From DATLZB01 sp035574175 (GTDB lineage: Bacteria; Pseudomonadota; Alphaproteobacteria; Rhizobiales; Hyphomicrobiaceae): a stretch of DNA of 20,545 nt. Location of the stretch: NCBI GenBank assembly GCA_035574175.1, contig DATLZB010000040.1, positions 1 through 20,545 of the forward strand. The letters are read 5' to 3'. Below are positions 14,448-20,545 of the stretch, in pieces. A model generated the notes under the pieces. It saw nothing but the letters and a program-made list of their open reading frames with translations, did no database searches and was not told the origin of the DNA. The translations under genes were made by a program, and so were the position numbers. Numbering within the stretch: the first letter of the stretch is position 1; each line of letters starts with the position of its first letter.

Positions 14448-14999
14448 ATGTCTTGGACCGACGAGCGGGTAGAGCTTCTGACCAAGCTGTGGTCCGAAGG
14501 CCTAAGTGCCAGCCAGATTGCCGGGCGGCTCGGCGGGGTAACCCGCAACGCCGTTATCGGCAAGGTGCATCGGCTCGGGCTGTCGGGCCGCGCCACCACC
14601 TCGCGGTTGAATTCGAGCCGCCCGCGGACGCGAATTGCGTCCTCTCGTCGGGCCGGCAAGTCGCGATTTGCAACGCCCGGCAACGTGGCGCTTCGTGCAC
14701 TGTATCATCCCGATGCGGAGCCGTTCGTCCCCCATTTCGAGGAACTCGAAATCCCGGTGGCTGAGCGCAAGACGCTACAGATGCTCACAGAGAGCAGCTG
14801 CCGGTGGCCGATCGGCGACCCGCAGCAGCCCGACTTCCATTTTTGCAACCGCAGCAAGGTGCCGGGGCTGCCTTATTGCGAGTTTCACGCGCGGCGCGCC
14901 TTCCAGCCGCCACAACCGCGTCGGCGGGAGCGGTCGGCGACGGAGGCGGCGATGCCGACGAGCGCGTCAAGGTCGGAGAAGGAGAAGCTAAGCGCCTGA
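14448..14999 (+). CDS. gcrA: GcrA cell cycle regulator
   Basis: A 183-residue alphaproteobacterial transcription factor that works with sigma-70 RNA polymerase at promoters carrying CcrM-methylated GANTC sites. The N-terminal DNA-binding region (1-46) reads SWTDERVELLTKLWSEGLSA, then QIAGRLGGVTRNAVIGKVHR and LGL. A basic linker follows (about 47-80). The C-terminal sigma-contact part has CRWPIGDPQQPDFHFCN from C118 and the conserved GLPYCEFHARRAF. ATG 14448 begins exactly at the conserved MSWTDER and has AGGGAGAAA upstream; the open frame extends upstream without similarity. GANTC sites at 14121 and 14368 hint at methylation-linked self-control. An intrinsic terminator follows. Confidence 0.97.
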   Translation: MSWTDERVELLTKLWSEGLSASQIAGRLGGVTRNAVIGKVHRLGLSGRATTSRLNSSRPRTRIASSRRAGKSRFATPGNVALRALYHPDAEPFVPHFEELEIPVAERKTLQMLTESSCRWPIGDPQQPDFHFCNRSKVPGLPYCEFHARRAFQPPQPRRRERSATEAAMPTSASRSEKEKLSA

Positions 15000-15047
15000 T
15001 CAGAGGAATGCGGTCGAAGAGCGCTTCGGCCACGGCAGCGGGGGATA

Positions 15048-15085
15048 GGCCGGAAGCTGGCGGGGCGGCTTCCGGCCTTATCTTT
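15048..15085 (+). terminator. intrinsic terminator of gcrA
   Basis: GGCCGGAAGC (15048-15057) and GCTTCCGGCC (15068-15077) form a perfect ten-base stem with a ten-base loop, followed by TTATCTTT. It lies 49 bases after the gcrA stop and before the convergent phoB end. Confidence 0.75.
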
Positions 15086-15120
15086 GACAAGCTGCCAAAG
15101 CGAACCGACACGACGCCAAG

Positions 15121-15816
15121 TCAGCTGTCCGGCCGCTCGCCGAGCGCGTAGCCCGCGCCGCGGACAGTGCGCACGGGGTCGCGCTCCTTACCGCGGATCA
15201 AGGCCTTTCGCAGCCGTCCAATGTGGACATCGACAGTGCGCTCGTCGACAAAGGCGTCGCGACCCCAAACGCCGTCCAGAAGTTGACTGCGAGAAAGCAC
15301 GCGGCCGGGACTCTCCATCAGGAACTCGAGCAAGCGGAATTCCGTCGGGCCGAGATGGACCTCGCGGTTGCCGCGCGTGACGCGGTGGGCGGCGCGGTCG
15401 AGCTGGATGTCTCCAACGCGCAGAACCTCCGCCGTTCGCTCAGGCGATGCGCGGCGCAAGATGGCCTTAACCCGGGCCATCAGCTCCGGCAAAGAGAAAG
15501 GCTTCACTACGTAGTCGTCAGCACCGGTCGAAAGCCCCCTAATGCGATCGCTCTCCTCACCGCGTGCCGTCAGCATGAGTATCGGCACAGTGCGCGTGTC
15601 GGGCTTACTCCTGATGCGGCGGCACAGCTCGATGCCAGATACGGCGGGCAACATCCAGTCGAGCACCACCAAATCCGGCTGCTCCTCAGCAAGCAGGACC
15701 TCGGCCTCCTCGCCGGATTCAGCATGGCAGACTGCATAGCCCTCCGCCTCGAGATTGTAGCGCAGCATCTCGGCGAGAGGCGCTTCGTCCTCGACGATGA
15801 GGATCTTGGCGCTCAT
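15121..15816 (-). CDS. phoB: phosphate regulon response regulator
   Basis: A 231-residue OmpR/PhoB-class regulator. The receiver domain (1-120) has the acidic pocket E9, D10 and E11, the phosphorylated D53 in VVLDWMLP, T83 in LMLTARG and K105 in YVVKPF. The winged-helix DNA-binding domain (about 130-228) has LGPTEFRLLEFLMESPGRV, the recognition-helix region RTVDVHIGRLRKAL, and VRTVRGAGYAL. When phosphorylated it activates phosphate-starvation genes, normally including pst. It is the last gene of the operon, eight bases after phoU. The sensor kinase PhoR is not in the window. Gene context separates it from other OmpR-class regulators. Confidence 0.96.
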   Translation of the reverse strand: MSAKILIVEDEAPLAEMLRYNLEAEGYAVCHAESGEEAEVLLAEEQPDLVVLDWMLPAVSGIELCRRIRSKPDTRTVPILMLTARGEESDRIRGLSTGADDYVVKPFSLPELMARVKAILRRASPERTAEVLRVGDIQLDRAAHRVTRGNREVHLGPTEFRLLEFLMESPGRVLSRSQLLDGVWGRDAFVDERTVDVHIGRLRKALIRGKERDPVRTVRGAGYALGERPDS

Positions 15817-15824
15817 GGCGCTTC

Positions 15825-16544
15825 TCAGCTCCCTCGTTCACCGGAAATCAGGGTCGAGCTGGTGTTGTCGCTCTTGGGGCGGTCGTCAGTGAGCGGAACA
15901 CCGTGCACCAGGTAGTACACAGTTTCGGCGATGTTGGTCGTGTGGTCACCGATCCGTTCAAGGTTCTTGGCCCCGAACAGAAGATGCGTACAAAGGCCGA
16001 TGTTGCGCGGATCCTCCATCATGTAGGTCAAGAGCTCGCGGAACACGGAATTGTACATGGCGTCGATCTGCTCGTCGGCCCGCCAGACCGCGACGGCCAT
16101 ATCGGCGTTGCGCTCGGCGTAGGCATCGAGCACATCCTTCAACTGGCGCAGCGCTCGCTCGACCATGTGGCGCAGACCCGACATCAGAGGTTTGGGGTAC
16201 TGCTCGCTAGCGATGGCGAGGGCGCGTTTGGCGATGTTCTTGGCATGGTCGCCGATACGCTCGAGGTCGCGGGTGATGTGCAGGGCCGCCATAATGTGGC
16301 GCAGGTCGTTGGCCATCGGCTGGCGACGAGCGATCATGCTGATCGCCATATCCTCGATCTCGCGCTCTAGGGTATCGATGGCCTTGTCGCTCTGGACGGC
16401 AACCTCGGCGAGCCCCGGGTCGCGCCGCTCCAACGCGTCGAAGGCCTGGCCCAGGATGTTCTCGGCCAGTCCACCCATCTGCGCGATCTTCTTGTCGAGG
16501 AGGGTCAGCTCGCCCTCATAGGCCTTTACGGTGTGTTCCGTCAT
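15825..16544 (-). CDS. phoU: phosphate signalling protein PhoU
   Basis: A 239-residue all-helical cytoplasmic protein with two PhoU repeats. Each repeat carries the metal-binding signature: RIGDHAKNIAKRAL in the first half and ERIGDHTTNIAETVYYLVHG in the second. PhoU links the state of the Pst transporter to PhoR and so keeps PhoB inactive when phosphate is plentiful. ATG 16544 begins MTEHTVKAYEGELTLLDKKI and has GGAGA six bases upstream; an in-frame start at 16604 adds an Arg-rich tail with no family similarity. It lies between pstB (71-base gap) and phoB (8-base gap). Confidence 0.96.
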   Translation of the reverse strand: MTEHTVKAYEGELTLLDKKIAQMGGLAENILGQAFDALERRDPGLAEVAVQSDKAIDTLEREIEDMAISMIARRQPMANDLRHIMAALHITRDLERIGDHAKNIAKRALAIASEQYPKPLMSGLRHMVERALRQLKDVLDAYAERNADMAVAVWRADEQIDAMYNSVFRELLTYMMEDPRNIGLCTHLLFGAKNLERIGDHTTNIAETVYYLVHGVPLTDDRPKSDNTSSTLISGERGS

Positions 16545-16615
16545 GGAAGGTCTCCGCATGCACTTGCGGCGCACGCCTGAAAGGCGACGTGCCGCTGCCG
16601 CCACTCGGCCCGTGT

Positions 16616-17437
16616 CTATCCAAACCGACCGGTGATGTAGTCCTGGGTGCGCTGGTCGCTTGGGTTGGTGAAGATGTGTGCCGTGTCGTTGTATTCGACG
16701 AGGCTTCCCAGGTGCATGAAGCCAGTGTAGTTCGATATGCGGGCAGCCTGTTGCATGTTGTGGGTGACGATCACAACGGTCACGCTCGATCCAATTTCAT
16801 CGATCAGCTCCTCGATCTTGGCGGTTGCAATGGGGTCAAGTGCGGAGGTCGGCTCATCGAGCAGCAGAATTTCGGGGTCTGGAGCAAGGGCGCGGGCAAT
16901 GCACAGGCGCTGTTGTTGGCCGCCCGACAAATCATAGGCCGACCTCTTGAGCCGGTCCTTGACCTCGTTCCACAGCGCAGCCTGGGTCAGGGCAAGCTCC
17001 ACGCGTTCGTCGACAAGCGATTTCCGGCGAATGCCGCGAACCCAGAGTCCGGCTGCGACGTTCTCGTAGATCGATTTGGGAAAAGGGTTGGGTTTCTGGA
17101 AGACCATGCCGATCCGAAGTCTCACGTACATCGGATCGATGTCTCTGGATATGATGTTGATATTCTCGGGCATCAGGCGAATTTCGCCTTCGTAGCGGTT
17201 GCCCGGATAAAGGTCGTGCATGCGGTTGAAGCAGCGTAGCAGCGTGCTTTTGCCACATCCGGACGGCCCGATGAGTGCAGTCACCTGGCGATCGATGATC
17301 GGCAGGTTGATGTTCTTTAGCGCCTGATTGTTCCCATAAAAGAAGTCGAGGTTGCGAACCTCCGCGCGTATCGCTTTCGATTCCGTCATCGGCCGCGCTT
17401 GGTCCGCCCTCGCATTCAGAGGCGCAATCATATCCAT
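16616..17437 (-). CDS. pstB: phosphate ABC transporter ATP-binding protein
   Basis: A 273-residue ATPase that powers phosphate import through PstC-PstA. Walker A is GPSGCGKST (57-65, K63), the Q-loop glutamine is Q114 in MVFQKPNPFP, the signature is LSGGQQQRL (from 170), Walker B is EILLLDEP (D194, E195), and the switch histidine is in VIVTHNMQQAARIS. The C-terminus ITGRFG is the family ending. ATG 17437 has GAGGAG upstream at six-base spacing and is preferred to an in-frame ATG at 17464, which lacks a ribosome site. The roughly 25-residue N-terminal extension before RNLDFFYG is common in this group. Confidence 0.97.
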   Translation of the reverse strand: MDMIAPLNARADQARPMTESKAIRAEVRNLDFFYGNNQALKNINLPIIDRQVTALIGPSGCGKSTLLRCFNRMHDLYPGNRYEGEIRLMPENINIISRDIDPMYVRLRIGMVFQKPNPFPKSIYENVAAGLWVRGIRRKSLVDERVELALTQAALWNEVKDRLKRSAYDLSGGQQQRLCIARALAPDPEILLLDEPTSALDPIATAKIEELIDEIGSSVTVVIVTHNMQQAARISNYTGFMHLGSLVEYNDTAHIFTNPSDQRTQDYITGRFG

Positions 17438-17483
17438 ATCGCACTCCTCATATCCCTTCGACATGGGAAGGGGCCAACCGCCA

Positions 17484-18407
17484 CTACTTCATGCGCTTGC
17501 GAAGCTTGTACCGGAGCCAGATGGCAAATCCGTTCATCAGCAGCGTCATGGCCAGCAGAATGACGCCGGTCGCTGCCGCATTGGTATGGAAGCCAGCCTG
17601 GGGGCGCGAGATCCAGTTGAACATCTGAATCGGCATGACGGTGAAGGGGGAGTTCAGCCAGTCGAAGCTAATGAACGGAAACTCGGGCCGTATGGGCGAT
17701 GGCGGCAAGAAGGCGATGAACGTCAGCGCTCCGATGGTGATCACGGGCGCGGTCTCACCGATGGCGCGCGACATGCCGACGATCGCCCCAGTCAGGATGC
17801 CGGGTCTGGCGGCGGGGAGCAGGTACATGCGAACCGTCTGCCATTTGTCGGCGCCGAGGCCGTAGGCTGCCTCCCGCATCTCGAGGGGTATCGAACGCAG
17901 AGCCTCGCGCGTCGACACGATGACGATCGGCAGGATGAGAAGAGCCAGCACCATGCCGGCAACGAGCACCGTCTCGCCCATACGGAACTGATGTACGAAG
18001 AGCCCCAGTGCCAGCAATCCATAGATGATGGAGGGGACGCCCGCCAAATTCGTCACGTTGATCTCGATGAGCGCCGTGACCCAATTCTTGGGCGCATACT
18101 CCTCAAGATACACGCCCGCACCGACCCCGAGAGGCACCGCCAGGAAAGCAGTGACGAACATCACCAGCGAGGTGCCGACCCATGCCGAAAGAATGCCTGC
18201 CTCGGCAGGGCGGCGAGAGGGGTAGCTGGTCAGAAAAGCAAGATCGATACGGGCGAGGCCATCGACCAACAGATCGCCGATCAAGGCAAACAGCACGCTC
18301 ATGCTGGCTATCATGATCAACAAGCCGACGATTGCGAATGCGCCGTCGGAGCGATGAGCCTTCTTGATGATCCTCTCGGCGTCTACGGGGGGAAGTGGTG
18401 CGGCCAT
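17484..18407 (-). CDS. pstA: phosphate ABC transporter permease PstA
   Basis: A 307-residue inner-membrane permease with about six helices. The ABC permease coupling loop is visible as REAAYGLGADKWQTVRMYLLP followed by GAIVGMSRAIGETAPVITIG, the typical PstA version. NLAGVPSIIYGLLALGLFV is another family hallmark. It pairs with PstC to form the phosphate channel. ATG 18407 has GAGG six bases upstream and follows pstC by eight bases, so translation is probably coupled. pstB starts 46 bases after its stop. Confidence 0.97.
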   Translation of the reverse strand: MAAPLPPVDAERIIKKAHRSDGAFAIVGLLIMIASMSVLFALIGDLLVDGLARIDLAFLTSYPSRRPAEAGILSAWVGTSLVMFVTAFLAVPLGVGAGVYLEEYAPKNWVTALIEINVTNLAGVPSIIYGLLALGLFVHQFRMGETVLVAGMVLALLILPIVIVSTREALRSIPLEMREAAYGLGADKWQTVRMYLLPAARPGILTGAIVGMSRAIGETAPVITIGALTFIAFLPPSPIRPEFPFISFDWLNSPFTVMPIQMFNWISRPQAGFHTNAAATGVILLAMTLLMNGFAIWLRYKLRKRMK

Positions 18408-18415
18408 GGGGGACC

Positions 18416-19378
18416 TCAGTAGACCTCGCGGAATCTGCGTCGGAGCCAGAAGCCAATCAGGTTGAAGATGAAGGTGAGGATGAAGAGCGTCAGGCCGGCG
18501 GCGAATATCGTCAGGTATGCCAGAGACCCATGGGGCAGATCGCCGAGGCTGATCTGGACGATATAGGCGGTGATGGTCGCCGCGCCGTCGAGAGGATTGT
18601 AGGCAAGCTTGGCCTGTTGACCAGCAGCGATGGCGACGACCATGGTCTCGCCGACGGCGCGAGACATGCCGAGCACATAGGCTGCCGTAATCCCGGAGAA
18701 TGCTCCGGGAATGATCACTTTGAGGGCGGTCTGCAGCCGGGTAAAGCCGAGGGCATAAGCGCCCTCCCGCAGGCTTTCGGGTACCGCGCGCATGGCGTCC
18801 TCGCTCACCGAGACGATGTAGGGCAAGATCATGACGCCCATGACGATGCCAGGGACCAGCAGGTTGAACCCCTTAAGCCCGGGTATGAAGGTCTGCATGA
18901 TGGGGGTCATGAACAGCAGCGCAAAGTAGCCGAAGGCAACGGTGGGAACGGCTTCAATCAGCTCCAACAGCGGCTTGACCGTCTCGCGCACGATGTTGGG
19001 CGCGAACTCGCTCAGATAGATCGCGAGCGCGGTACCGGCGGGAACGGCAATGGCCAGGGCTATGCCGGCCGTCATCAATGTCCCCGACAGCAGCGTGATG
19101 ATGCCGAACCGCTTCACTTCGAAGACCGGCGTCCACTCCGTATCGGTGAGGAACGCCCAAATCGAAACCTCGTTGAAGAACTTGAGAGATTCGCTGAGAA
19201 GTACATAGACGATTCCGGCCGTCGTCAGCACGGAGATGGCTGCCATGGCAAATAGGATCACAGCAATGACGTGGCCGGTGACCTTTCTCCGCCTTAGAAA
19301 GGCGGCATCAACGGCAAACCCTACATTGCGTGCGCTGCGCGGCGCGTCCATCGGGACCACTTCGTCGGCAATGGCCAT
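18416..19378 (-). CDS. pstC: phosphate ABC transporter permease PstC
   Basis: A 320-residue inner-membrane permease with about six helices, the first near residues 36-62 after a cytoplasmic tail. Family motifs include WTPVFEVKRFGIITLLSGTL, ELIEAVPTVAFGYFALLFM and the coupling loop REGAYALGFTRLQTALKVIIP followed by GMSRAVGETMVVAIAAG. It forms the phosphate channel with PstA. Its start at 19378 has only a weak ribosome site (GCGGA). It lies 128 bases after pstS, a gap that contains a strong hairpin. Confidence 0.97.
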   Translation of the reverse strand: MAIADEVVPMDAPRSARNVGFAVDAAFLRRRKVTGHVIAVILFAMAAISVLTTAGIVYVLLSESLKFFNEVSIWAFLTDTEWTPVFEVKRFGIITLLSGTLMTAGIALAIAVPAGTALAIYLSEFAPNIVRETVKPLLELIEAVPTVAFGYFALLFMTPIMQTFIPGLKGFNLLVPGIVMGVMILPYIVSVSEDAMRAVPESLREGAYALGFTRLQTALKVIIPGAFSGITAAYVLGMSRAVGETMVVAIAAGQQAKLAYNPLDGAATITAYIVQISLGDLPHGSLAYLTIFAAGLTLFILTFIFNLIGFWLRRRFREVY

Positions 19379-19457
19379 TTCTGATCCGCTTTAGCATCCA
19401 ATGAGCCGCCGCGTCAGCTCAAGGGCTGGTCAAGAACTGGCAGTCCGGCCGACGTAT

Positions 19458-19484
19458 CGGGGCGGAGGCCAACGCTCCGCCCCG
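19458..19484 (-). other. strong hairpin between pstS and pstC
   Basis: CGGGGCGGAG (19458-19467) and CTCCGCCCCG (19475-19484) form a perfect ten-base GC stem with a seven-base loop, 22 bases after the pstS stop. No T-run follows on the minus strand, so it is more likely an mRNA 3'-end stabiliser or processing point that favours the binding protein over the permease than a complete terminator. Confidence 0.6.
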
Positions 19485-19506
19485 ACTGCGAGCAAACGCC
19501 TGGGTG

Positions 19507-20520
19507 TCAGTGCTTTATGGGAAGCTTGATCAAGTCGTCGATCGAGACGCCGATCACCGAACCGCTTCCGAATGCAGAACCGACTTCCATCTTCTTCACG
19601 CGCTCGGTCATGACGGCGTAGGCCTTACTTGGCAGTGGCACGTAGCCCACTTCCTTAACGAGCTTTGCCGATTCCTTCTCGTTCACGTAGAACTCGACGA
19701 ACTTTTTGACGTGGGGCTTGGTCTCCATCGACTTCTTGTTCACGTAGATGAAGATCGGTCGCGACAGCGGCTGATAGGTGCCGTTGAGGGCGGTTTCGAC
19801 GGAGGGTGCGACGGCCTTGGCGCCCGGCTTCTCAATGATGCTGACGGCCTTCAGCTTGTCCTTGTTCTCGACGTAGTAAGCAAGACCGAAGAAGCCGAGC
19901 GCGTTGATGTCCCCAGCGATACCCTGCACAAGGACGTTGTCATCCTCCGAGGCAGTGAAGTCCCCGCGGCTCGAGTGCTCCTTACCGACGATCGCCGCCG
20001 TGAAGTAGTCGTAGGTTCCCGAGTCTACGCCGGCGCCGAACAGCGTCAGGGGACGGTCAGGGAAGCTGTCGCGCACCTGCTTCCAGTTCATGATTTTGCC
20101 CTGGGCTTCAGGTTCCCAGATCTTTTTCAGCTCGGCGACCGTCATCTCGCCCGCCCAGGTGTTCTTCGGATTGACGAGCACGGCGAGGGCATCGAGCGCG
20201 ATCGGCAGCTCGATGAAGGAAACACTGTTGGCCTTACAGTCGGCGGCTTCCTTGGCAGTGATCGGCCGCGAAGCATTGGAAATGTCCGTTTCCCCGCGAC
20301 AGAACTTTTTGAAACCGCCGCCGGTGCCGGAGACGCCAACGGTTACCTTGAGACTTGGGTTCGTCTTTTGGAACTCTTCGGCGACGGCTTCGGTCACCGG
20401 GAACACGGTCGATGAACCATCGATGGCGACGATGGTCTGTTGTGTCCAAGCCTCATCGGAGAATACGAATGCGCCTAAGGCGGCCGCCGCCGCCGAGATA
20501 GCAAGTAGCCTCTTATACAC
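19507..20520 (-). CDS. pstS: phosphate ABC transporter substrate-binding protein
   Basis: A 337-residue periplasmic phosphate-binding protein. Residues 1 to about 26 are a signal peptide (a basic KR, then an Ala-rich hydrophobic core). The mature part has the phosphate-binding loops DGSSTVFPVTEA (34-45), GVSGTGGGFKKFCRGETDIS (62-81) with NASRPI following, and GAGVDSGTYDYF. The start is GTG at 20520, with GGGAG six bases upstream. It is the first pst gene in the window and should be the most strongly expressed. Its promoter and any PhoB boxes lie beyond the right edge. Confidence 0.96.
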   Translation of the reverse strand: MYKRLLAISAAAAALGAFVFSDEAWTQQTIVAIDGSSTVFPVTEAVAEEFQKTNPSLKVTVGVSGTGGGFKKFCRGETDISNASRPITAKEAADCKANSVSFIELPIALDALAVLVNPKNTWAGEMTVAELKKIWEPEAQGKIMNWKQVRDSFPDRPLTLFGAGVDSGTYDYFTAAIVGKEHSSRGDFTASEDDNVLVQGIAGDINALGFFGLAYYVENKDKLKAVSIIEKPGAKAVAPSVETALNGTYQPLSRPIFIYVNKKSMETKPHVKKFVEFYVNEKESAKLVKEVGYVPLPSKAYAVMTERVKKMEVGSAFGSGSVIGVSIDDLIKLPIKH

Positions 20521-20545
20521 GCTAGTCTCCCTGTCTGGAGTCGTG

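Noticed and set aside
16566..16595. Imperfect hairpin between pstB and phoU
   Set aside because: GCGGC/GCACG arms pair only with bulges and no T-run follows; probably neutral within the operon.
17352..18422. 356-codon open frame on the plus strand
   Set aside because: Opposite pstA and the start of pstB; rich in His, Asp and Gln and without family similarity, an antisense shadow.

Overview
The window looks like ordinary chromosomal DNA from a GC-rich alphaproteobacterium, most likely of the order Hyphomicrobiales. The evidence is a GcrA cell-cycle regulator, a SAM-II riboswitch in front of metZ, an FNR/FixK-type box between a universal stress protein and an alcohol dehydrogenase, a neighbouring argD-argF pair, and a pstS-pstC-pstA-pstB-phoU-phoB run. 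I cannot name a genus from the sequence alone. I see no insertion sequence, phage gene, CRISPR array, rRNA or complete tRNA.

Layout, left to right. Positions 1-1827 hold the start of a universal stress protein gene (minus), a divergent zinc alcohol dehydrogenase and a small cupin protein. A perfect TTGAT-N4-ATCAA box lies between the divergent genes, which suggests low-oxygen control. Positions 1929-4931 encode a complete, proofreading-competent DNA polymerase I with a promoter so close to the ATG that its mRNA may be leaderless. Then come a 40-residue membrane or secreted peptide, a DoxX-family membrane protein and, convergent to it, a 600-residue membrane protein of unknown function. Positions 7572-9098 hold divergent promoters, a SAM-II riboswitch followed by two hairpins, and metZ (methionine synthesis by direct sulfhydrylation). 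Positions 9118-10893 (minus) are a two-gene unit: a stand-alone ChrB N-terminal-domain protein and an MFS transporter, with a palindromic operator over the promoter. apaG follows on the plus strand.

Positions 11763-13952 (minus) carry argD then argF, two steps of arginine synthesis. The 495-base gap up to gcrA is rich in structure: a terminator-like hairpin directly in front of argD, a long inverted repeat, a tRNA T-arm-like scrap, GANTC methylation sites and leader hairpins of gcrA. gcrA ends in a good intrinsic terminator and is convergent with the phosphate locus.

Positions 15121-20520 (minus) form the phosphate uptake and sensing operon: PstS binds phosphate in the periplasm, PstC and PstA form the channel, PstB powers it, PhoU relays transporter state, and PhoB is the response regulator. 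The sensor kinase PhoR is not in the window. A strong hairpin separates pstS from pstC.

I did not find a clear new multi-gene system. The least explained items are the 600-residue membrane protein, the ChrB-N/MFS pair with its operator, and the argD-gcrA intergenic region.
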